Below are positions 33,687-39,659 of a DNA stretch of 39,659 bases, in pieces. A model generated the notes under the pieces. The model was not told the origin of the DNA, did not search any database, and saw nothing but the letters and a program-made list of their open reading frames with translations. Position 1 is the stretch's first letter. The number at the start of each line of letters is the position of its first letter. The translations under genes and the position numbers were made by a program. Source of the stretch: an uncultured Arenicella sp. (GTDB lineage: Bacteria; Pseudomonadota; Gammaproteobacteria; Arenicellales; Arenicellaceae); contig CALIVT010000035.1 in the NCBI GenBank assembly GCA_938048185.1, forward strand, positions 1 through 39,659. Reading direction: 5' to 3'.

Positions 33687-35195
33687 ATGACACGTTTTTA
33701 TAAATTGTGGCTTTCGTTATTGATGCTAGTTAGTAGTCTAGATGCGGCTGCACAAATTGTTTTTTCTGGGAGTGGCGGCGGCCGACTACCTGTGCTCATG
33801 GCGCAGTCAGGGTATGGTCAAGATATTCAGAACGATGGCGCGACCACTAGCCCCGCGTACAAGATTAGAGCCTGGGCCTCAACCGACCGAGCATTTCAAG
33901 ATAACGAAGTAATATCGGATATCGACTACCCGGGACTCGGTCCGGGCGAAATGGTCCGTCGAAGCTATACGCACCCCACGCCACTGGTCACTGACAGTCG
34001 CTTGTTAAAAGACATAATTGGCGAGCCCTATTTCTTTCAAATGTGTATCGAAATAGTTGGCTCGGCGCCAACATGTCGTATCGACTCGCGAGCGGTAAAC
34101 ACGCCAGATCCTGGCGTAACCGCCGCGTCATCAGGCACCACGAATAACGGCGTCGAGATAGAGTATACGGTAGTCACTCGTAACGGTGAGACTCCATTTG
34201 ACTTTCTGCGGATAGGGTGGCGAGACCGTGCTTTAGATGGGGGTCCGGCTCAAGCTGAAACAGTGATTGACGTGCCCGCCGCCGCTTTGACGATTGTCGA
34301 AGACGGTCAAACCCGAAAACGTTATCGATTTGTGTACGAATCGACGCCGGGTGTTCCTGGAAATTTCAGGGTACGTCACTGCTATTCACTCCCTGTTGGG
34401 CCGACTTGTTTACTTACGCCACGCTCTTCAACCGAGCTTGGTTATCGAACTGCCAATGCCAGTGCGACCCAAGGAAGTTTTAACGACCAAGTTCAAGTTG
34501 AATGGCCGCGCTTTGCTTTCGCTGAAGGCTTCGATGCATATCAGATTACCCGCTGCCGAGAGGGCGCTCCGCAAGACTGTGTGCTAAGTAGGGTAGCGTC
34601 GATAGGCCCGTTAGAACGCTTTGTTGATACGGCACCGGTGCGAGGTGAACGCTATATCTATACCATTGATGCGTGCATTGGGACTAGTCTCAATAGCTGC
34701 GACCCTGAAATTTATATGAACATCGCCGTTTCACAAATCGGTTTTGTTGGCCTGGTCGACGAATTCGAGGAAGATGACACCGCTGCTCAAGCTACTTTTG
34801 TTGACAAAGATGTTTCTCAAGTACACAGTTTTGATACGCCTATTGATGATGATTGGTTGAGAATTTCTTTAGACAGACCCGGACGCATTGCGATTGAAAC
34901 CGCTGCGTTTAACGCTGAATCGGTGGATACCATTCTTACCTTGTTTGACGCTCAGCAAGTTGCGCTGGATGAAAATGACGACAAAGACCCGGCTAACGCG
35001 CCAGGCAGCTTTTCAAGAATTGAAACGGAGAGGTTAGATGCCGGAGAGTATTTTATCAAAGCGACCCATTACAAGCTGCCGGGCGGAGAGTTTCCGGCGC
35101 CTACGGCGAACAACTATGTGCTTAGTGTGGCGTTTTTAGACGCGAAAGCAGATCTTTCTCCAATAATTCAGTTGTTACTATTGGATGACGAATAG
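33687..35195 (+). CDS. Secreted protein with PPC-like C-terminal domain, paralogue 2
   Basis: The product is 502 residues from ATG 33687, chosen because CCAAGAGG lies 7 bases upstream and a signal peptide follows (TRFYKLWLSLLMLVSSLDAAAQ less two residues). The open frame runs back to 33618 without support. The layout is the same as paralogue 1, with the strongest similarity in the last 140 residues: DEFEEDDTAAQAT, HSFDTPIDDDWLRISL, ESVDTILTLFDAQQ, and KLPGGEFPAPTANNY, which is identical in both. It ends LSPIIQLLLLDDE. The 180-bp gap before it shows nothing definite. Confidence 0.8.
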   Translation: MTRFYKLWLSLLMLVSSLDAAAQIVFSGSGGGRLPVLMAQSGYGQDIQNDGATTSPAYKIRAWASTDRAFQDNEVISDIDYPGLGPGEMVRRSYTHPTPLVTDSRLLKDIIGEPYFFQMCIEIVGSAPTCRIDSRAVNTPDPGVTAASSGTTNNGVEIEYTVVTRNGETPFDFLRIGWRDRALDGGPAQAETVIDVPAAALTIVEDGQTRKRYRFVYESTPGVPGNFRVRHCYSLPVGPTCLLTPRSSTELGYRTANASATQGSFNDQVQVEWPRFAFAEGFDAYQITRCREGAPQDCVLSRVASIGPLERFVDTAPVRGERYIYTIDACIGTSLNSCDPEIYMNIAVSQIGFVGLVDEFEEDDTAAQATFVDKDVSQVHSFDTPIDDDWLRISLDRPGRIAIETAAFNAESVDTILTLFDAQQVALDENDDKDPANAPGSFSRIETERLDAGEYFIKATHYKLPGGEFPAPTANNYVLSVAFLDAKADLSPIIQLLLLDDE

Positions 35196-35225
35196 CGGCT
35201 TAGATGAGCAATAATCGCTAATGCG

Positions 35226-36035
35226 TCACTCTAGTTGTTCTAAGATGCCTGGCCATATTTTTTCCCAGCAACAGTTGTGCGTGAAGTCGGGGAAGATATT
35301 CACCGTGCTAGCCTGAGGCTTGGCTACTTTCGCTTGCCAAGCGTCATAAGGAATATTCTTGTCGTTTGCGCCCACTAAATGAAGTTGTTTAATATCTGCC
35401 ACCGGCGCTAGCTGATCAATCGGGTTTAGAGAGCCGAAAAGAGGGGTGTATGCGTGTTGTTTCGTCCAAGCTCGGACATCAAGGTTGCCGCTAATTGTGA
35501 CGACGCTAGCCACGCCCGCGAGTCTATTCGCCAGCAACATAGCCAGCGCTCCACCGCCACTGTGACCGATTAGCACGACTCGCTGTTGTTCTTGATTTAA
35601 CTGCATCACGGCCTCAGCCATGGCATCGATAACGTCTTGACCATAGCGATGACTGGTCCACCATTTATTGCTGTCGCAACCGCGAGAGTCTACTTGATTA
35701 TAATATTGGTGATAGCAGGGGCGGCCAAGAAGTAACGCTGGGTTTGAGTCTTTCGCTAAGAGCTTGAGCGCCACTGCACGTCGTGACGTTGGGTCTTTAT
35801 TGATATAACGTCCGCGTATAAATGGTTGTCCGTCGCCTTCGATATAAATATGCAGTGCTTGATCACGACTCACACTTTTCTGATTACTAAAAACCGTAAG
35901 ATCGAATGATTTAGTCGAGACCAAAGAGTGAGCGAGCCCGAGTTTCTCGGCCGTAGCTTGATAGACTTTTGCCGGCGAGTTGGCGCAAGCCGAAATTAGC
36001 AGCGCAAGGCAGGCGAATGCCGGTAGCTTTATCAA
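35226..36035 (-). CDS. Alpha/beta hydrolase lipoprotein
   Basis: The product is 269 residues. A lipoprotein signal (FACLALLISAC) puts it in the envelope. The nucleophile motif GHSGGG carries S159. The acid is probably the Asp in LVGANDKNIPYD, and the His is in DFTHNCCW. The oxyanion region with IYIEGDGQPFIRGRY is typical of this hydrolase group. Its start overlaps the sigma-factor stop by four bases, so the two are translationally coupled; this is an unusual partner for a sigma factor. The substrate is unknown. It is convergent with paralogue 2 with only about 30 bp between. Confidence 0.85.
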   Translation of the reverse strand: MIKLPAFACLALLISACANSPAKVYQATAEKLGLAHSLVSTKSFDLTVFSNQKSVSRDQALHIYIEGDGQPFIRGRYINKDPTSRRAVALKLLAKDSNPALLLGRPCYHQYYNQVDSRGCDSNKWWTSHRYGQDVIDAMAEAVMQLNQEQQRVVLIGHSGGGALAMLLANRLAGVASVVTISGNLDVRAWTKQHAYTPLFGSLNPIDQLAPVADIKQLHLVGANDKNIPYDAWQAKVAKPQASTVNIFPDFTHNCCWEKIWPGILEQLE

Positions 36036-36874
36036 TTGGGTTTAACCACCTGTTTGCGCCATTTTTCTAAACCGGATGACAGTTCGGATAGTGCAGCCCG
36101 GTAGCGTGTCTTAAATGTATTAAGCGGAATATCTAGCAGTGAGGCTAGATAGGTTTCGGTTTGCTTGGCCGCTTTGTCATATCGGTGCGCTTGCGTCCAG
36201 GTAATAAAAATCAGTCGATTTTCATCGCTTAACGCTTCTACGTCATTGTCCGCATTAAGAAGGTGATCTCGGGCGCAGGTGAAGCCGTCACTCGCAGCCT
36301 GAGTTGTCATGTCATTGAGTTCAGCCAAGTGCTGCCACTGAAATGGCTGCTTATCATCCCAATATTCCGATTCATGTCGTAATAAAAACACAGCCCGTAA
36401 CTTAACCGCCAAGTTTGGAATAAGGTGCTTTACTAGGTACTCGATTTCATGTCGGTCAGCAATTCGTTCGGGCATATCATCTTCATCCAACAGTAAGGCT
36501 TGTCCACTGCCTGCCTCTAACATTTCGTCGAGCGAAGATTGCTGACGTACGCCAGATTTACGCCATTCATCTTTAAGTAGGTTGCTGGCAATTGTATTGA
36601 GGAAGTTCGGAAACTTCTGCGAGTCGTTATAACCTGCCAAGTTTTCGATTACCCGCATCCATAATTTTTGGCTTAGGTCGTCAGCGTCGGCGTGATTTTG
36701 CGTTAATCGCAATAAACGTTTATGCACAGCGTTGTAGTGTCGCCTAAGCAGCGTTTCGAATGCGGTGTTCGATTTGTGCTCGTTATATTGGCGTATTAGC
36801 TCTGCGTCGCTTACTTGTGTCGCCGCCGAAGGTTCTTCTCTTGTGAGGGCTTGATTGGCTAAACTGGTTTCCAT
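36032..36874 (-). CDS. ECF-like RNA polymerase sigma factor
   Basis: The product is 280 residues. Region 2 lies at about 30-110 (AFETLLRRHYNAVHKRLLRL; DADDLSQKLWMRVIENL; FPNFLNTIASNLLKDEWRK), including the DADDLxQ core-binding motif. A long acidic insertion follows, and the C-terminal region 4 (about 235-275) contains SLLDIPLNTFKTRYRAALSE, a helix-turn-helix. It is larger than typical ECF factors (about 180-200 residues) because of the insertion and a C-terminal extension. It lies between a membrane protein that may be its anti-sigma factor and an overlapping hydrolase gene. Its targets are not known. Confidence 0.85.
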   Translation of the reverse strand: METSLANQALTREEPSAATQVSDAELIRQYNEHKSNTAFETLLRRHYNAVHKRLLRLTQNHADADDLSQKLWMRVIENLAGYNDSQKFPNFLNTIASNLLKDEWRKSGVRQQSSLDEMLEAGSGQALLLDEDDMPERIADRHEIEYLVKHLIPNLAVKLRAVFLLRHESEYWDDKQPFQWQHLAELNDMTTQAASDGFTCARDHLLNADNDVEALSDENRLIFITWTQAHRYDKAAKQTETYLASLLDIPLNTFKTRYRAALSELSSGLEKWRKQVVKPN

Positions 36875-36987
36875 GCTTGTGCGTTAGTAGGGATTTGCGC
36901 AAGCATTGATGCTAATGGCTGTGCGGCTTTAACACAAGACCATACTCGTAGGATTAAGGATTCGCGTGGAGACGCAAATCGCGTGAG

Positions 36988-37911
36988 CTAACCGCCTAGA
37001 GACGCGCTCACAGCTTCAATGGCGGTGATCAAGGCTTGGTCTACTACCTTTTCGCCCATATACGGGCGCAGTTCGCTGAGGCGACGTTTCTGGTTTAAAC
37101 TGAGGTCGCTAAGGCTTTCTAAGGCGATCACAGCGCGCGTGATACTCGGTTTTAAGCCATCTATTTTATTTGTGTCGAGCGCGCGACGTGCGAAAATGTT
37201 GGCGACGAATAGTGCTTCGCTGGCGTGGAACACACCTTTGTCAGAAGCGGCTTCTGTGAGCAATTCGTCGAGCTTGGATAGGCTCGGTATCGCTGATTGT
37301 CTAAGCGCAATTAAATCGGGCGAGAGCGCGCTGGTTGGTAGTTTGCCTAAATCATTGATTGTTAGATTCAAGGCCCTATTGGGGTCTCTTGCGGCGAGCA
37401 CTTTCAACTTGCCGCTTAGCTTGCCGAGCCGTGCCGCCTGCCTTAGTTGAGCATCGATGCCGCGGGCGTTCACGCCGCGAGTAATCACTGATGCGTTGGC
37501 TATATAACCATCGCATTCGAGACAATCGTTTAAGTGTGCTGTCGCTGCGTAATTCGTAGTGGTATTGTCAAAATTAACGTTCAACGGCAAAATTACGGCC
37601 GCGACCGCGAGGCACGCAAAGGCCATACCCAATTGTGGTGCATACCGAGGAGAGAGCCGGGAAGTGGCTCGTGAAAATTTAGAAATAATGCCCTCAAACC
37701 AGGCAGGTTTTGACTTCTTTGGAGCTGTTTTCCCATCGCCGCTATTTGCGGTTTTCGCCATTTGCGTAATGGTATGAATTGCGTTCTCGTGATGCGCGAA
37801 TTCGGCTTTATCGCACAACGCTTTCAGAACGGGTAGGGGAATATTGTCTCGAGCTTCTTGATAGCGTCGATACAACTGCCCAGGGTCATGTTTATCGTCT
37901 AATTTAGTCAT
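36988..37911 (-). CDS. Single-span membrane protein, possible anti-sigma factor
   Basis: The product is 307 residues with one clear membrane segment at about 92-113 (QLGMAFACLAVAAVILPLNV). The N-terminal cytoplasmic part is about 90 residues (DPGQLYRRYQEARDNIPLPV), and the periplasmic part is helical with a CLEC motif just after the membrane. AGGGGTGA precedes the ATG. Size, topology and position directly upstream of a sigma-factor gene fit an anti-sigma regulator, but no known anti-sigma motif is visible. The gap to the sigma gene is 113 bp and shows nothing definite. Confidence 0.7.
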   Translation of the reverse strand: MTKLDDKHDPGQLYRRYQEARDNIPLPVLKALCDKAEFAHHENAIHTITQMAKTANSGDGKTAPKKSKPAWFEGIISKFSRATSRLSPRYAPQLGMAFACLAVAAVILPLNVNFDNTTTNYAATAHLNDCLECDGYIANASVITRGVNARGIDAQLRQAARLGKLSGKLKVLAARDPNRALNLTINDLGKLPTSALSPDLIALRQSAIPSLSKLDELLTEAASDKGVFHASEALFVANIFARRALDTNKIDGLKPSITRAVIALESLSDLSLNQKRRLSELRPYMGEKVVDQALITAIEAVSASLGG

Positions 37912-37969
37912 TGTTTGTTCACCCCTACAGTAAAACCCAATTTAGCTACAAATTTTCGTTGGTAACACG

Positions 37970-37997
37970 TTTATTCGTACTACTTTATTCGTACTAC
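37970..37997. repeat. Exact 14-bp tandem duplication in the divergent promoter region
   Basis: TTTATTCGTACTAC is present twice back to back (37970-37983, 37984-37997), 59 bp upstream of the minus-strand membrane-protein start and in the gap shared with the flavoprotein gene. It may be a tandem operator for the sigma operon or a recent slippage event. Confidence 0.7.
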
Positions 37998-38059
37998 AAA
38001 GCGTATAACGCGCGAATCGTGAAATAGTTTTGTAAAAAAACGGTTTTTAAAGCATGGCA

Positions 38060-38079
38060 ATCGATGCCTTGCCATCGAT
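38060..38079. promoter_or_regulatory. Inverted repeat ATCGATG-N6-CATCGAT
   Basis: A perfect 7-bp inverted repeat with a 6-base spacer about 75 bp before the flavoprotein start. GGTATAAT follows at 38,083-38,090, a good -10 box, so the repeat would overlap the promoter and could be an operator. Confidence 0.5.
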
Positions 38080-38151
38080 AAAGGTATAATTAAAGTCTAA
38101 CGCGAATCAGCGCGGTCTGCCATACACCCCCAACCGTCGTAATATTTATTT

Positions 38152-39348
38152 ATGTTTGAAAGCTCGCAATTTGATGTCGTTGTTCTTGGCGGCGGGGCCG
38201 CTGGGTTGATGGCGGCGTTTACGGCGGCTAGGCGTGGTAAACGAGTGCTGGTGTTAGAGGTTTCGAATAAACTCGGTAAGAAAATTCTGATGTCGGGTGG
38301 TGGGCGCTGTAATTTTACAAACCTTGAGATTGAGGCAGATAACTTTATTTGTCCGAACCGCCATTTCGTAAAGTCGGCCCTCGCGCAGTATTCGCAATGG
38401 GATTTTATTAGCCTGGTTACAAAACACGGTGTGGCGTATCACGAGAAAGGTCACGGTCAGCTCTTTTGCGACAAGAGCGCCAAAGATATTCTCAAAATAT
38501 TGACCGATGAATGCGATGCGGCCGGCGTTGATTTACGCTTGAACTGTGATGTCATTGGGGTCGATGTTGACGGCGACTACAAACTGCAAACGAGTCATGG
38601 CAATTTTAGCGCACCAAGCTTGATTGTTGCCACCGGCGGTTTATCGATTCCAACGTTAGGCGGCGCTACGGGTTTAGGCTATCGGCTGGCCGAGCAATTT
38701 GGTTTGAGTGTGAATGCGACTGACGCCGCGTTAGTGCCGATGACTCTCAGTGGTAAATGGCATGTGTTTGCGGCGGCGTTATCTGGCGTGTCGCTGCCAA
38801 TCTATGTGTCGGTTCCGGGTCAAGGTTTTGCAGAAAGCCTTTTGTTTACGCACCGGGGGATTAGTGGGCCTGCAATCTTGCAAATTTCGAATTACTGGCA
38901 TTTAGGTGAAAGTATTGAGGTCGATTTATTGCCGGGCGAACGAGTGGCTGACCTATTACTTGCCGCGAAAGCAAAATCGCCAAACAAAACGCTTGGCGCG
39001 AGCTTAACGGGCTATTTTCCAAAGTCGCTAATTGGCGCGTTGCAGCAACAATGGTGGCCAGATTTATCGACCAAGACTCTGCAAGAAATTAAAAGCGATA
39101 CACTCGTTGGCATTGGACAGCATATCAACGCATGGCAACTAACACCCAGCGGTACCGAGGGCTACCGCACCGCTGAGGTGACACGGGGCGGAGTGGTGGT
39201 TGATGAAATTTCTTCCAAAACCATGCAAGTAGCGCACCAGCCTGGTTTGTTCTTTGTTGGTGAGGCGTTGGATGTGGCCGGCCATCTTGGCGGCTACAAC
39301 TTCCAGTGGGCGTGGTCGTCCGGCTATGTGGCTGGTATTAATGCGTAG
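38152..39348 (+). CDS. yhiN: HI0933/YhiN-family NAD(P)/FAD-dependent oxidoreductase
   Basis: The product is 398 residues. The N-terminal dinucleotide-binding motif VVVLGGGAAGLMAAFTAARR (GxGxxG type) is followed by the acidic end of the strand in VLVLEVS. Then come the family-specific KILMSGGGRCNFTN and the C-terminal GEALDVAGHLGGYNFQWAWS plus SGYVAG. TRGGVVVDEISSKTMQ is also conserved in this family, which is often annotated as aminoacetone oxidase or BaiN-like. The physiological substrate is unknown. It is full length, in a monocistronic position, with a TATAAT promoter upstream. Confidence 0.92.
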   Translation: MFESSQFDVVVLGGGAAGLMAAFTAARRGKRVLVLEVSNKLGKKILMSGGGRCNFTNLEIEADNFICPNRHFVKSALAQYSQWDFISLVTKHGVAYHEKGHGQLFCDKSAKDILKILTDECDAAGVDLRLNCDVIGVDVDGDYKLQTSHGNFSAPSLIVATGGLSIPTLGGATGLGYRLAEQFGLSVNATDAALVPMTLSGKWHVFAAALSGVSLPIYVSVPGQGFAESLLFTHRGISGPAILQISNYWHLGESIEVDLLPGERVADLLLAAKAKSPNKTLGASLTGYFPKSLIGALQQQWWPDLSTKTLQEIKSDTLVGIGQHINAWQLTPSGTEGYRTAEVTRGGVVVDEISSKTMQVAHQPGLFFVGEALDVAGHLGGYNFQWAWSSGYVAGINA

Positions 39349-39355
39349 CGAAGGC

Positions 39356-39659
39356 TCAGCCTTTGTCTAGCAATACATAGACCGCGCCTGTGCCGCCGTC
39401 GTTAGCGGGTGTAGAAACCACCGCAACCACGTGCTTGTTCTTGCTTAGCCAGCCAATCAGCATGTTTTTTAACACCGGCATTCGGCCTGCTGAGTTGCGG
39501 CCTTTACCGTGCACAATGCGCACGGCGCGCACATTGTCGCGGGCGCATTCGTTCACAAACGCGTGAGTGTCTTGTTTTGCTTCGCTGACGATAAGCCCAT
39601 GCAGATCGAGCTCATCTTGAATGGCGTAGTCGCCGCGCCGAAGTTTTTTTAACAGTCGA
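39356..39659 (-). CDS. Smr-domain protein, C-terminal part (runs off the window)
   Basis: The minus-strand frame is open from the window end to the stop at 39,356-39,358, about 100 codons. It contains the Smr hallmarks in order: RRGDYAIQDELDLHGLIVSE with the LDLHG motif, an AFVNECARDNVRAVRIVHGK helix and strand ending HGKG, and the tail TPANDGGTGAVYVLLDKG. Smr domains nick or cleave DNA or RNA and are found in MutS2 and in stand-alone proteins such as SmrA/YdaL. The N-terminus lies outside, so stand-alone or fused cannot be decided; the ending matches the stand-alone type. Confidence 0.9.
   Translation of the reverse strand, partial: RLLKKLRRGDYAIQDELDLHGLIVSEAKQDTHAFVNECARDNVRAVRIVHGKGRNSAGRMPVLKNMLIGWLSKNKHVVAVVSTPANDGGTGAVYVLLDKG

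Noticed and set aside
38028-38050. Fourth copy of the TGTAAA element upstream of the flavoprotein gene
   Set aside because: It begins TGTAAAAAAA but continues CGGTTTTT instead of TTAAAACT, so the second half is missing.

Overview
The window reads as a chromosomal segment of a marine-type gammaproteobacterium. Evidence is the Gram-negative envelope gene content (OmpA-like protein, autotransporter barrel, CsgG-like lipoprotein, lipoprotein hydrolase), moderate GC with scattered AT-rich spacers, and housekeeping genes such as a YadG/YadH-type ABC exporter, a HI0933/YhiN-type flavoprotein and an Smr protein. A genus cannot be fixed from the sequence alone. Nearly all the middle of the window encodes secreted or surface proteins, many without a recognisable enzymatic role.

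Left part (1-16.9 kb): a decayed ECF sigma-factor tail lies at the left edge. It is followed by an imelysin plus di-haem oxidoreductase pair of the kind found in iron-uptake operons. Next come a giant (about 2,940 aa) secreted multidomain protein, a twin-arginine-like secreted protein whose start codon overlaps the giant's stop, a 1,025-aa transglutaminase-fold protein that lacks the catalytic Cys and ends in hydrophobic segments, and a 75-aa membrane protein. A hairpin-rich, repeat-containing spacer with a gene remnant closes the region.

Housekeeping block (16.9-19.75 kb): a DUF3622 protein, an ABC-2 permease and its ATPase form a minus-strand operon divergent from a glutathione S-transferase.

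Surface-fibre candidate (19.77-29.4 kb): this is the most interesting part. Two secreted proteins consist almost entirely of 37-residue GG(V/I)(L/V)NAAIG repeats (14 and 12 copies), with an alternating 74-residue super-period. They are followed, all on the same strand, by a small Cys-containing secreted protein, a lipoprotein with a CsgG-like N-terminus fused to peptidoglycan-binding and DUF4384 domains, another small secreted Cys protein, an OmpA-domain protein, a GIN/DUF2807 protein and a Sel1/coiled-coil/caspase-like protein. I infer a curli-like (CsgG-type) secretion and assembly system with a repeat subunit unlike curlin. Upstream regions share a TGTAAA-N4-TTAAAACT element (three sites) and an ACCTAACC-type leader motif (five sites), suggesting co-regulation; the autotransporter gene at 29,800 carries both.

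Right part (29.4 kb-end): an autotransporter-like protein with an E/R-rich helix, two tandem paralogous secreted proteins with PPC-like domains, and a convergent minus-strand operon (membrane protein, ECF-type sigma factor, lipoprotein alpha/beta hydrolase). The HI0933-family flavoprotein and the C-terminal part of an Smr-domain gene running off the edge complete the window. The giant protein and the two PPC proteins share a C-terminal PI[LI]xLLLxD motif that looks like an undescribed sorting or anchoring tail.
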